Program-made: the position numbers and the translations under genes
Assembly (NCBI GenBank): GCA_910585235.1
Contig: CAJUCM010000009.1
Location: forward strand, 1-55,371
DNA length: 55,371 nucleotides
From: an uncultured Christensenella sp.
Lineage (GTDB): Bacteria; Bacillota; Clostridia; Christensenellales; Borkfalkiaceae
Direction of reading: 5' to 3'
Shown: piece after piece, positions 33,638 to 42,231 of the stretch
Layout of the letters: each line of letters opens with the position of its first letter
Numbering within the stretch: the stretch's first letter is position 1
Notes under the pieces: generated by a model
What the model saw: the letters and a program-made list of their open reading frames with translations, nothing else
What the model was told of the DNA's origin: nothing
Database searches by the model: none

Positions 33638-36600
33638 ATGACGAAAATGAAAAAAACGGCTTTGGCGTTCGGAACGGCTTGCGCGCTCGCATTCGGGGGC
33701 GGCTTTGCCGCGTTAAACGTATTCCCTGCAAATGCAGAGGCGAAGGCTTCGGGCGACCGTAAGTTTTACGGCGCGCAGCTTTCCAACAATGAGATCGCGG
33801 GCGCGTTCTACGACGAGCTCGTTGCAATGACCGTCGATCCCGACGGGAACGGCGCGGAATTGAGCGCGTTCCGCAAAGGGGAGTCGCACACCGTAACGAG
33901 TCAGGCGATCCTCGACGAGGCGGCTGCCTACGAAGCGGGAAGCATGAATCTTGTAAAACAGTTCGGCGCGGCGCTCGACAGCTTCCGCTACGATTACAAC
34001 GAACTTTTCTATGTGGATTTCGATCTTCTGAATTTCACCGTCACCAAGACCGTGCAAACGCCCGATCCGGGAGAGGGCGAAGAGGAAACGCAGGCGGACG
34101 ACGCGGAGACGGGGAACGCGCAGTACGCGGTCACGATCGGCGCGGGCAGAGCGACTTCCTATTTCTTATACGATCTCACTGCGGAAGAGCTCAACGGAAA
34201 GGACGGCGCAGACGGACTGTTTGCAAATTACACCGCGGCGAAAGCGACTTTCAAACAAGCCGTTGATACGGCGCTTGGCGGGGGAACTTCCGTCAAGGAA
34301 AAAGCGATCGCCGTCAATAAGGTCATTTCCGAAAAATTCCGCTACGGATTCGATTTCAATTCCGACGGCAACGTGAACGGCGTCGATCGCTTTGTCGCAA
34401 CGACGGCTTCTATCGTTCCGTCGTCTGCAACTGCGAAATGCTATGCAAACGGCGAGGGTCTTGCGCGCGTCTATAAAATGCTTATGAACGAGCTGGGCGT
34501 ATCCTGCGAGCTCGTCTCCGGTTATTACGTTTCGGGCGGTTCGGTCGGAGCCGGAATGTGGAATTACGTCAAGGACAGTTCGGACTATTACGCGGTGGAC
34601 GTTACGAATAACCTTTCCACCGACAACAAGTACCTCTGGCTTTCAGGAGAAACGTTCTCGCTCGATCACTTCGAGAACAGGATCGTCTCCCGTTCCAATT
34701 ATAAATTGACCTATCCCACGCTTCTTGTCAACAAGTACAACGTGGAGACGGGCGAACTTCAAATCGCAAACGGCACCTACGAGGGCAGAGAGGGGATCGC
34801 GGTTTCCTATACGGGAAACGGCGGAAAACTCGCTTTCCGTACCAAGGGAGAGGACGGCGTTTGGAGCGCTTGGACGACGTTCGAGGATTATATGCTGACG
34901 GACGGACCCGAAGCGGAAGTTCCGGCGCCCGAAGCGTTGGCTGAGGAAGGGGAAGGAGGAGAAACAACGCCTCCCGCGACGGATGGAGAGGGCGAAGAGC
35001 CCACCGATCCCGTAGATCCCGGAACGGATCCGGAAGATCCCGATCCCACCGATCCCGAAGAGCCCGATCCCGTAGAACCGGAGCCCACTTACAATATTGC
35101 GGAAAAAGACGGCGTCTATTATCTGTTCAGCTTGACGGAGGGCGCGTTCCAGATCGGCGTTCTCGATTCAAATAATAAATGCGTCGAATACGGCGAGACG
35201 GTCAAAGAAGAGCTGGAAGATATTGTGCCCCTTCCGATCGGGGCGAACCCCGAAAGAGCGGAGGCGCAGGATATTGCGCACCCGTTCGACGTGGAAATCA
35301 CATATCGCGTCGATCTGAAAAAGACGGACAACGCGCTTCCCGTGGAAGTCGAATATACGGTAAGCTCCGTGAACGGAAGTTTTGTAAGCGAAGAATTTGT
35401 CAAACAGTTCTGCAAGATCGAAAACGTAGATTTCAATACGGGAACGAGTACCCTTAAATTCAAATTTACGCCGAGCGCGCTGTTGGCGCATAACGGTCTG
35501 CGCTATTCTTTCACGCCCACGAACGTCGAATCCGTGGAGACGGGCGCAAAACCGCAGGCATATTCCGTCGTATTCAAGTTTGACGGGATCAAGGCTACCG
35601 GCGTATATGACGGAAGCAATTATTATGCGGACGTCGTATCGATGCCTTCTCTCGTTTACAACAACAATATTTCTCTCGACGGATGGAAGTATTACCCCGT
35701 AGAGGGAGGTACGGCGGTTTCCGTGACCGAAAATATGCGTTCCACCCTTGCGCTCTCCGTTACGAAGCCCGTTGGAACCGTCGATACGGCGTTGACCGAG
35801 GCGGTCAAGGCAAAAATTGACGCAAGCACCAATCTCTTTAAGCCCGGCGCTTATCTTGCAAGCGAAAATTATCTGACGGCTTTGACGGTGGACGGAAAAA
35901 CGGCGAGCATTCCGGCGGGCAGCTATCTCGATCTTACCTTCCCTTATCCGAACGGCTACGGTCCCGACCATGCAAACGCCGTATATAGAGTGTTGCAATT
36001 CGGTCTGGATGCACAGGGAAACGTCAACTATGAGGACGTTCAGATCATCGAAGCGATCGGGCTGAGGCAGGGTATTGTCGCCTCCGTGAACAGCTTTTCG
36101 GCATTTGCGCTGGTCGCAGTGGACGGAGCCAAAGTCGTCTGCCCTTACGGCGATAACTATATTCAGAAAACCGTATATACGATGACGACGGGCGTGGGCG
36201 GAAAGGTATCCGTAAAAGTTAATTCCAACGGATCTTATTCGACGGAATCCGACAAGACCGTAAATGCGGCGCAGAGAATCGATAAAATCATTTATACGAT
36301 CAAGCCCGATGAGGGCTATATAATCGACAGCGTTACGCTGAACGGCATAGATGTGTCGGGAAAAGTCACAAACGGTGTATATACTCTTGATTATGGCGAT
36401 ACCGACTTCCTGCTGAATACGGTCTCTTCGCCGATCAATATTCTGCAAGTGTCGTTCAAGCCTGCGGATGCGGAAGCGGGCGCAAACGCCGTTGAAAATG
36501 CCGCAATGAACGCATTTGCTAAAATGCAACTCTCCAAGACGGCTTACACCGAGGACGAGAAGAACGAGATCATTAAAGATTATCCGTCGGGCGGCGCAAA

Positions 36601-36874
36601 CTATGTGCCCGAAGTTCCGCCGGTAGAGGAGCCTTTCAATCCCGCAAGTACGACGATGCAGCTCATTATCGTAGCGGGCGTCGTCGGCGCGTTTGTCGTG
36701 ATCGGCGCGATCGTGATCATCTATTGCGGCGCGATCAAACCGAAGATCGTCAGAGAACGCGAAGAGGAGGCGGCAAGAATCGCCGCGAACCGCGAGCGTA
36801 GGGCGAACAGAAACAGAATGCAGCCCATGGGCGGCGGTATGCCACGCGATCCCAAAAACCCGATGGGGAAATAA
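33638..36874 (+). CDS. Large membrane-anchored surface protein with degenerate transglutaminase-like domain
   Basis: 1078 residues. A signal peptide (about 1-32, ending NAEA) is followed by a papain/transglutaminase-like domain (about 170-335). The nucleophile position is C268 (KCYANGEG) and the Asp lies in YAVDVTNN. The usual HAWN histidine is replaced in GMWNYV, so the catalytic triad is incomplete. An acidic Pro-rich spacer (DPVDP/DPEDPDP type, about 440-490) leads to beta-rich repeats. A C-terminal membrane helix near 1010-1032 is followed by a basic cytoplasmic tail rich in Arg, Met and Gly. It has its own promoter. Likely a cell-envelope adhesin or sensor; no enzyme activity is claimed. 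Confidence 0.8.
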   Translation: MTKMKKTALAFGTACALAFGGGFAALNVFPANAEAKASGDRKFYGAQLSNNEIAGAFYDELVAMTVDPDGNGAELSAFRKGESHTVTSQAILDEAAAYEAGSMNLVKQFGAALDSFRYDYNELFYVDFDLLNFTVTKTVQTPDPGEGEEETQADDAETGNAQYAVTIGAGRATSYFLYDLTAEELNGKDGADGLFANYTAAKATFKQAVDTALGGGTSVKEKAIAVNKVISEKFRYGFDFNSDGNVNGVDRFVATTASIVPSSATAKCYANGEGLARVYKMLMNELGVSCELVSGYYVSGGSVGAGMWNYVKDSSDYYAVDVTNNLSTDNKYLWLSGETFSLDHFENRIVSRSNYKLTYPTLLVNKYNVETGELQIANGTYEGREGIAVSYTGNGGKLAFRTKGEDGVWSAWTTFEDYMLTDGPEAEVPAPEALAEEGEGGETTPPATDGEGEEPTDPVDPGTDPEDPDPTDPEEPDPVEPEPTYNIAEKDGVYYLFSLTEGAFQIGVLDSNNKCVEYGETVKEELEDIVPLPIGANPERAEAQDIAHPFDVEITYRVDLKKTDNALPVEVEYTVSSVNGSFVSEEFVKQFCKIENVDFNTGTSTLKFKFTPSALLAHNGLRYSFTPTNVESVETGAKPQAYSVVFKFDGIKATGVYDGSNYYADVVSMPSLVYNNNISLDGWKYYPVEGGTAVSVTENMRSTLALSVTKPVGTVDTALTEAVKAKIDASTNLFKPGAYLASENYLTALTVDGKTASIPAGSYLDLTFPYPNGYGPDHANAVYRVLQFGLDAQGNVNYEDVQIIEAIGLRQGIVASVNSFSAFALVAVDGAKVVCPYGDNYIQKTVYTMTTGVGGKVSVKVNSNGSYSTESDKTVNAAQRIDKIIYTIKPDEGYIIDSVTLNGIDVSGKVTNGVYTLDYGDTDFLLNTVSSPINILQVSFKPADAEAGANAVENAAMNAFAKMQLSKTAYTEDEKNEIIKDYPSGGANYVPEVPPVEEPFNPASTTMQLIIVAGVVGAFVVIGAIVIIYCGAIKPKIVREREEEAARIAANRERRANRNRMQPMGGGMPRDPKNPMGK

Positions 36875-36945
36875 GTAGCAGTCAAAACAAAAGCGCCCGC
36901 GTTACGGCAGTTCTCATAGGGATATTTACCACAAAATATAAGTAT

Positions 36946-36989
36946 AGCGCACTATACCTTGCATGCAAGGCAGTGCGCTTATTTATTTT
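36946..36989 (+). terminator. Terminator of the surface-protein gene
   Basis: AGCGCAC pairs with GTGCGCT (36973-36979) enclosing the perfect 14-nt palindrome CCTTGCATGCAAGG, followed by a T-rich tail. It immediately precedes the next promoter. Confidence 0.75.
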
Positions 36990-37015
36990 ACTTTTTAGGT
37001 CATATGTTGTATAAT
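36987..37015 (+). promoter_or_regulatory. Promoter of the hydrolase gene
   Basis: -35 TTTACT (36987-36992), 17-nt spacer, -10 TATAAT (37010-37015). Confidence 0.75.
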
Positions 37016-37048
37016 ATTTGAAGGATAAACAGTAAATTGGTGGCTACT

Positions 37049-37834
37049 ATGGGAAAGATTATAAAAGAAAAATTTTGCTGTAAACGTGTAGATTATAGAA
37101 TTGCAGGCATCGTTTTACGACCTAATAAAAATAATTTACCCATTGCTATACTGTCTCACGGATTTTTGGCAAATAGTAAAATGATGTCGCAGTACATGCG
37201 TCTTTTTGCCGAATTAGGTTACGCTGCTTTCAGTTTTGATTTTGTAGGCGGTTGCATCAAAGGCAAAAGCGATGGAAAACTTACCGATATGAGTGTACTG
37301 ACAGAAGTTGAAGATTTGAAAGCCGTCATAGAATTTGCAAAATCGCAAACTTATGTAAATCCCGAAAATATTTGTCTTATGGGGTGTAGTCAAGGCGGTG
37401 TTGTTAGCGCACTTTGTGCAGCCGAACTGAAAGAGCAAATTGAAAAATTGATATTGTTCTATACCGCTTTTTGTATTCCCGACGATGCTAAAAGCGGCAA
37501 AATGATTATGTTTAATTTTAATCCGGACAATATTCCCGATATTATTAAATGTAAGATTCCGTGTGTAAAAATAAGTAAAAAGTATCCCGAAGCCGTAATC
37601 GATATGGATATATGGGAAGAAATAAGCGGATACAAAGGGAATGTTCTGATAGTACACGGAACAAGAGATAAAATAGTTAAGCCTTCTTATGCCGAAAAAG
37701 CAAAGATCGAATACGATGTGTCGGGTGCAAATTGTAAACTTGTTATGATTGAAGGCGGGGGACACTTTTTTAGAGGAAAATACGATAAAACGGCGATGCG
37801 AATTTTACACGAATTTTGCAATCATAAATCGTAA
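37049..37834 (+). CDS. Alpha/beta-hydrolase (serine esterase/acylhydrolase type)
   Basis: A 261-residue soluble hydrolase. The oxyanion region is ILSHGFLANS, the nucleophile elbow GCSQGG carries the catalytic Ser (near residue 115), the acid is in VHGTRDKIV, and the His in GGGHFF. ATG 37049 has GGTGG at suitable distance; a TTG 12 nt upstream is less likely. The gene is distinctly AT-rich and uses codons like the R-M islands, so recent gain is possible. Substrate unknown. Confidence 0.9.
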   Translation: MGKIIKEKFCCKRVDYRIAGIVLRPNKNNLPIAILSHGFLANSKMMSQYMRLFAELGYAAFSFDFVGGCIKGKSDGKLTDMSVLTEVEDLKAVIEFAKSQTYVNPENICLMGCSQGGVVSALCAAELKEQIEKLILFYTAFCIPDDAKSGKMIMFNFNPDNIPDIIKCKIPCVKISKKYPEAVIDMDIWEEISGYKGNVLIVHGTRDKIVKPSYAEKAKIEYDVSGANCKLVMIEGGGHFFRGKYDKTAMRILHEFCNHKS

Positions 37835-37855
37835 ATTACAATTTATCGGGCAATT

Positions 37856-37885
37856 AAAAAGAGCGAAGAATACTTCGCTCTTTTT
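37856..37885. terminator. Bidirectional terminator
   Basis: AAAAAGAGCGAAG / CTTCGCTCTTTTT around AATA. It works for the hydrolase and for the convergent isochorismatase operon. Confidence 0.93.
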
Positions 37886-37934
37886 AATCTCTATGGGAAT
37901 TGCCCTTTTTACGCGGGCGCTTTTATATTTGTTA

Positions 37935-38447
37935 TCATTCGATATCGATTTGGCAACTTTGCATGACGCCGAGCGCGGAGAGGTGATTTTCTCCCGGCGT
38001 TCCCGCGCAGGCGGAGGAGGCGACCCCGATCCGCGTCTGCGGGCAGAACGCCTTTACGAGCAACGCATTCGATACGACGCAGATGTCCGTACAGATCCCT
38101 GCAAAGGTGATCTCGTCATATTTTCCGTCGCGGGCGTATTCTCCGAGCGCAACGCTTGCAAACGTATCTTTTTCAAACACTTTTGCGCCCTCGGCGTAGA
38201 TCCCGTCCGCAAATTCCGCGCCGCGCGTATTGCGGATGCAGTGGGGAACGGGCAGGCGTTTTCCCTCCTGCGTTTCGGCGTAATTTTCGCCGTGCAAGTC
38301 CTTGGTATAGACGATTTCAACGCCTTCGGAACGCGCTTTTTTCACGAGTGCGCGGGCGTTTTCAAGGGCGGAAAGACCGCCTTCCGCGCCCAATGCGCCG
38401 TTCACGAAGTCGTTTTGCATATCCACGATCACAAGCAGTTTTTTCAT
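37935..38447 (-). CDS. Isochorismatase-family cysteine hydrolase
   Basis: A 170-residue protein with the nicotinamidase-like fold. The catalytic Asp is in VIVDMQNDFVNG (D10), a Lys lies in VFEKDTFAS, and the catalytic Cys is in GICTDICV. It may hydrolyse nicotinamide or another small amide. ATG 38447 overlaps the stop of the SGNH gene upstream (ATGA); earlier starts are inside that gene. It is the last gene of a three-gene minus-strand run with ppa. Confidence 0.9.
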   Translation of the reverse strand: MKKLLVIVDMQNDFVNGALGAEGGLSALENARALVKKARSEGVEIVYTKDLHGENYAETQEGKRLPVPHCIRNTRGAEFADGIYAEGAKVFEKDTFASVALGEYARDGKYDEITFAGICTDICVVSNALLVKAFCPQTRIGVASSACAGTPGENHLSALGVMQSCQIDIE

Positions 38448-39046
38448 ACGATCTTTTTGAGCTCTTTCACGGCGAGATTGGCGATATAGCGGCAACCCCG
38501 ATGCGTGGGGTGAACTCCGTCCGCCGCGAATTTTTCGGGCGCAATGTCCTGCGTGAGCCCGCGGAAAATTTCGTTCATGGGTACGAGCGGGATCTCCCCG
38601 TTTGCAATTTCGCGGATAATCCGGTTGAAAGCGTCCACATAGGGGCGGAAATCCCGTTTGTCGCCCACGTCGAGCACAAAGGGCTGAATGAGAACGAGCT
38701 TTGCGCCCGTGTCTTTAATGGTCTTTACGAGCTTTTCGTAATTTTCGCGGAACTGCTCTTCGGTCACGATCTCGCCCGCGTCGAATCTGCGCCACACATC
38801 GTTGATTCCGATCAGCATGACGACAATATCGGGCTGTTCCGCTACGACATCGCGTTCGACGCGTTCGAGCAAGTTCGCCGTGCGGTCTCCGCCGATGCCT
38901 CTGTTCACGATCTTAAACTCTTTTTCGGGATACAGCAGGCGCAGTTTGTTTGCGGCAAACAGAACGAATCCTTTTCCGAGATCGTCGGGGTTTGCTCTGT
39001 CGCGGTCTGCGTCCGTCACCGAGTCTCCGAAGAATACGATTTTCAT
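38444..39046 (-). CDS. SGNH/GDSL-type esterase
   Basis: A 200-residue cytoplasmic SGNH hydrolase. Block I is GDSVTD (Ser near residue 9), block II Gly lies in NRGIGGDRT, block III is LIGINDVWR, and block V is DGVHPTHRG with the catalytic Asp and His. All four invariant residues are present. Probably deacetylates or cleaves small esters such as acylated sugars. It lies 20 nt after ppa and is coupled to the isochorismatase gene. Confidence 0.92.
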   Translation of the reverse strand: MKIVFFGDSVTDADRDRANPDDLGKGFVLFAANKLRLLYPEKEFKIVNRGIGGDRTANLLERVERDVVAEQPDIVVMLIGINDVWRRFDAGEIVTEEQFRENYEKLVKTIKDTGAKLVLIQPFVLDVGDKRDFRPYVDAFNRIIREIANGEIPLVPMNEIFRGLTQDIAPEKFAADGVHPTHRGCRYIANLAVKELKKIV

Positions 39047-39066
39047 AAATTTCCCCCAAGGCGTTT

Positions 39067-39597
39067 TTATACGCCGAATTTATTTTTATAATTCTGAATA
39101 CATTTTGCTATGATCTCGACCGCCTCGTCGCGGTGCGCGATTTCCTTGACCGCCGTTTTCTTGTGTTCGAGAGATTTATATACTTCAAAGAAGTGCATCA
39201 TTTCGTCAAAGATATGTTTCGGCAATTCGTGAATGTCGTAATACCCGTTATAGGTCGGGTCTTTGTGCGGGATCGCAATGATCTTTTCGTCAAGCGCTCC
39301 GCTGTCGATCATTTTTATGACGCCTACGGGATAACAGTTTACAAGCGTCATAGGGTAGATCGTCTCGTTGCAGAGGACGAGAACGTCCAAGGGATCGCCG
39401 TCGTCTGCGAGCGTGCGCGGAATAAAACCGTAGTTTGCGGGATAGACGGTGGAAGTATAGAGCACTCTGTCAAGTTTCAAAAGTCCCGTCTCTTTGTCGA
39501 GTTCGTATTTCGCTTTACAGCCCTTCGGGATCTCGATCAGAGATTCAAACGAATTGGGCTTAATTCTTTTTTCGTCAATATCGTGCCAAATATTCAT
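39067..39597 (-). CDS. ppa: Inorganic pyrophosphatase (family I)
   Basis: A 176-residue soluble pyrophosphatase. The family signature DGDPLDVLVL carries the metal-binding Asp residues, with YPANYGFIPRT just before it. It clears pyrophosphate from biosynthesis. ATG 39597 follows AGAGG with good spacing and the MNIWHDI start is conserved; the upstream ATG at 39618 lies on the -10 box and is rejected. Confidence 0.96.
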   Translation of the reverse strand: MNIWHDIDEKRIKPNSFESLIEIPKGCKAKYELDKETGLLKLDRVLYTSTVYPANYGFIPRTLADDGDPLDVLVLCNETIYPMTLVNCYPVGVIKMIDSGALDEKIIAIPHKDPTYNGYYDIHELPKHIFDEMMHFFEVYKSLEHKKTAVKEIAHRDEAVEIIAKCIQNYKNKFGV

Positions 39598-39616
39598 TGT
39601 AATCGCCTCTTTTTTC

Positions 39617-39645
39617 ATTTTAGCATAATTTACTTATGTTCGCAA
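39617..39645 (-). promoter_or_regulatory. Promoter of ppa
   Basis: -35 TTGCGA (39645-39640), 17-nt spacer, -10 TAAAAT (39622-39617). Confidence 0.8.
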
Positions 39646-39699
39646 TACGCGCGGAAAAAATTTTTAAGAAAAATTTTGCATTTCCGATTGAATATTACT

Positions 39700-39728
39700 T
39701 TGACATCTTTCCGTTTTTATGGTATAGT
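39700..39728 (+). promoter_or_regulatory. Promoter of tRNA-Ser
   Basis: Consensus TTGACA (39700-39705), 17-nt spacer, TATAGT (39723-39728). Confidence 0.88.
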
Positions 39729-39754
39729 GTTATCGTTATAAATTGATTGAGCTT

Positions 39755-39845
39755 GCAGAAGTACCCAAGAGGCTCAAGGGGCTCCCCTGCTAAGGGAGTA
39801 GCACTGTTAAAGGTGGCACGAGTTCGAATCTCGTCTTCTGCGCCA
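39755..39845 (+). tRNA. tRNA-Ser (GCT)
   Basis: A 91-nt tRNA. The acceptor stem is GCAGAAG/CTTCTGC with discriminator G and encoded CCA. The anticodon GCT is at 39789-39791, a long variable arm typical of Ser follows, and the T loop is TTCGAATC. It reads AGC/AGT codons. Its last 12 nt are the outer part of a long perfect hairpin (39834-39889), which could compete with the acceptor stem in the precursor. Confidence 0.96.
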
Positions 39846-39889
39846 AGACCCGCCCGCGGTTTACCGCGGGCGGGTCTTGGCGCAGAAGA
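39834..39889. repeat. 56-nt perfect palindromic hairpin overlapping the tRNA-Ser 3' end
   Basis: Two 26-bp perfect inverted arms around TTTA. The left arm begins inside the tRNA at TCTTCTGCGCC and runs through AAGACCCGCCCGCGG. The right arm repeats all of it inverted. The inner part would serve as a GC-rich terminator stem, but no T-run follows, because the right arm continues as an inverted copy of the tRNA end. It marks the boundary to the AT-rich type II R-M locus. Confidence 0.9.
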
Positions 39890-39945
39890 AGGGTTGCTCG
39901 GAATCGTGAATTAACACGGGTTCGCGCGAGGAGCGTAAAACTAAT

Positions 39946-40653
39946 TTATAAACTCTTTATATAGTAAACTGTTTTTTGAATAAACTCTTCATAATCATTG
40001 TAAATAGTAGCGTTATCAAAATTAAACACTAAATTTGAAAGAATCATGTCAAAATCCTTATGTAAATAGTATTCCTCAAATTCTTTTTTGTTCGCAAATT
40101 TATGATCGCCGTCACTATTTTGAATATGTACAATGAATACAAGCGTCTTTACGGGTGTGTGTAAAAATTCATTGACATTATCTTTTGATAAAGTGATATA
40201 TTTCTTTAAGTCATGTTCGTTTATGTGTTCGGACTTGGCGATCTCTTCACCCTTTTTGAAATAGGGGATATTATCGGGAATAATAAATATTTGGAAATAC
40301 GGAATTTTAGCAGAACGGATATTCGCCGTTTCTCCAAGCATATTTTCAAAATAGTTATTTGAATTTTGTTTATAATTGCTCATCACGTATTTAACGGCAA
40401 TTCCGGCGACAGCCTTATTATTTTTTGTGATTGTTATATCAACGGTTTTTTCTAAATATCTACCGCTGATTTTCTTTTCCTTTCCGGTTTCATGACCTAA
40501 TGAATAGACTTTGTAATTGTCATTTAATTTTTCTTGTAAATCTTCCGATATTGCGCCGTGTAATACGCATAACTTTTTGTTGCTTCTAGCGCCTGTTTGC
40601 AAGTAAGTCTTAAATGATTCTTTAAGAACAGTTAAAAATTGAGAATTGTTCAT
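39946..40653 (-). CDS. Probable type II restriction endonuclease
   Basis: A 235-residue soluble protein lying directly after, and overlapping, a DNA methyltransferase gene. A PD-(D/E)xK-like core is suggested by VDITITKN (D72) and GIAVKYV (A86-V-K88), followed by the polar SNYKQNSNNYFENMLGETA. The acidic residue of the usual ExK is Ala here, so the metal site would be non-standard. ATG 40653 follows AAGGG. The call rests mostly on context and this weak motif. It is strongly AT-rich. Confidence 0.65.
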   Translation of the reverse strand: MNNSQFLTVLKESFKTYLQTGARSNKKLCVLHGAISEDLQEKLNDNYKVYSLGHETGKEKKISGRYLEKTVDITITKNNKAVAGIAVKYVMSNYKQNSNNYFENMLGETANIRSAKIPYFQIFIIPDNIPYFKKGEEIAKSEHINEHDLKKYITLSKDNVNEFLHTPVKTLVFIVHIQNSDGDHKFANKKEFEEYYLHKDFDMILSNLVFNFDNATIYNDYEEFIQKTVYYIKSL

Positions 40654-42091
40654 AGTTAAATCCCTTCCTTTGTGTATATTTATATTCAAGATAATTTTTC
40701 AAATCTTTTGACGAAAAAGTATAGTAGCCGCCGCTTTTATATTTGCCAAGCAATGAAATATACGAAATAAATTCTTGGCTGTACAACATAGATTTTAATT
40801 CGCTTTCGGGTATATCTGTCAAAATATAAAGTCCGCTATAAACGCCGACGCCCTCGTCGCATCTAATAAGTTTTAGATCGAATTGCGACTTGATTAAAGT
40901 ATTCACGGAATACTTGCGTCGATAAACGTCTTTTATGCCTTGTGAACGACCAAACCCGTACCAACCGCTGTCTCTTTCTAAACTGCGATGTATAAGTAAA
41001 TCTTTATAAATATCAAAATATTTTTTAATGTTGGAGTTTGCCGTCAGTTCTTCAAACGGAACTAATTTTCCTTTTGAATAAGGAAAAATGCATTTATATT
41101 GTTTTCCCGTCGATGCCTTAATAACGGGTATAGTAAAATCATTAAAATCAAAATTTCCGATAAAAAAACTGTCCGCAAGCGTTGCAAACCCATTTTTTAC
41201 GGTAAAATGTTTCGTTGGTGATTTATAGGATAAAATATTTTTCAGTTCGTCTAATTTCTTCTTCTCGGCGAAATAGAAGTTATCGCATATAAAATAATCA
41301 TCTGCGCTCAATGTATCGACATAATACGGAAAATTATTTTTGTCTTCAAACTGATAATATTCTGTTGTATGTTCCCGTCGATTATTTTTTAATATCGTAA
41401 TCGTCGTATAAGTTGTAGCGGCAAAGGCTTGAAAGTGCTGTAAATTGACGATTTTATCAAGCAAATTATTTTGAATCAAATACGAGCGCATATATTTACC
41501 CGCCAGACTATTAAAATATGAGCTGGGAGTAATATAGCCCAAAACACCTTTTTCATTAATCATTTTTAATCCGATTTCATAAAAAACGATATATAAATCG
41601 GTCATGCCGTTTTTAGCAAAAGAAAATTTTTTTATATGGTCAAAGGAATTTCCTAAATTGTGGACTCTGACATAGGGCGGATTGCCTAATACAAAGTCCA
41701 TTTTGCCATTGTATTTTTCGATTGTCAAAGCGTCGGCACAATTGATATCCCAATTTACATAACTTAAACCGTAATTGCCAACGACATGGTTCAGATTTGC
41801 AATACACTTTTTACATTCTGTTTCGTTTATGTCAATTCCGTGGATAAAGATAGACAATTCTTCCGAAAGTTCATTCAGATTATCGTTATTTTTCAAAAAT
41901 TCACGACAATATCTGTCCGCAATGGCAATCAAAAATGCGCCGTCTCCGCAACTGTTGTCAATGACGTGCTTTTTCAATATCGTCTGTCCGTAATAGCCGG
42001 ATAAATCAAGAACATTGTTGACGATGAATTCGGGCGTATAGAATTGTCCGCTAAGTTTTTCGGTTGAAATCGCTAATGCTTTTGCTTTCAT
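40622..42091 (-). CDS. Type II DNA adenine N6-methyltransferase (Eco57I/TaqI-like)
   Basis: A 489-residue protein. QFYTPEFIVNNVLDL and DNSCGDGAFL (residues 45-54) form the SAM pocket, and NPPYVRVHNLG (from residue 137) is the catalytic motif IV of the gamma class. The large C-terminal part is a TaqI-type target-recognition domain. It protects host DNA from the nuclease encoded downstream, whose start it overlaps by 32 nt. The predicted leader is only about 5 nt, and no Shine-Dalgarno is seen. It is AT-rich, unlike its neighbours. Confidence 0.92.
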   Translation of the reverse strand: MKAKALAISTEKLSGQFYTPEFIVNNVLDLSGYYGQTILKKHVIDNSCGDGAFLIAIADRYCREFLKNNDNLNELSEELSIFIHGIDINETECKKCIANLNHVVGNYGLSYVNWDINCADALTIEKYNGKMDFVLGNPPYVRVHNLGNSFDHIKKFSFAKNGMTDLYIVFYEIGLKMINEKGVLGYITPSSYFNSLAGKYMRSYLIQNNLLDKIVNLQHFQAFAATTYTTITILKNNRREHTTEYYQFEDKNNFPYYVDTLSADDYFICDNFYFAEKKKLDELKNILSYKSPTKHFTVKNGFATLADSFFIGNFDFNDFTIPVIKASTGKQYKCIFPYSKGKLVPFEELTANSNIKKYFDIYKDLLIHRSLERDSGWYGFGRSQGIKDVYRRKYSVNTLIKSQFDLKLIRCDEGVGVYSGLYILTDIPESELKSMLYSQEFISYISLLGKYKSGGYYTFSSKDLKNYLEYKYTQRKGFNYEQFSIFNCS

Positions 42092-42102
42092 GAATTTAAT
42101 AT

Positions 42103-42131
42103 ATTATATCATACTCGTTCATTTTTCGCAA
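42103..42131 (-). promoter_or_regulatory. Promoter of the type II R-M operon
   Basis: -35 TTGCGA (42131-42126), 17-nt spacer, -10 TATAAT (42108-42103), 11 nt before the ATG. Confidence 0.82.
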
Positions 42132-42178
42132 TAGTTTCAAATATACAAAATAATTTGTTGCCTAAAAAATTTCAACAT

Positions 42179-42203
42179 AAAAAAGGCGAGTCTAAACTCG
42201 CCT
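42179..42203 (-). terminator. Terminator of fba
   Basis: Read on the minus strand: GGCGAG/CTCGCC stem with loop TTTAGA, followed by TTTTTT. Confidence 0.9.
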
Positions 42204-42231
42204 GATCTATTTGTAAATTTTTATTGAAATT

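Noticed and set aside
35168..36529. Long minus-strand open frame inside the surface-protein gene
   Set aside because: No start signal or recognisable domain, and the opposite strand has signal peptide, promoter and anchor.
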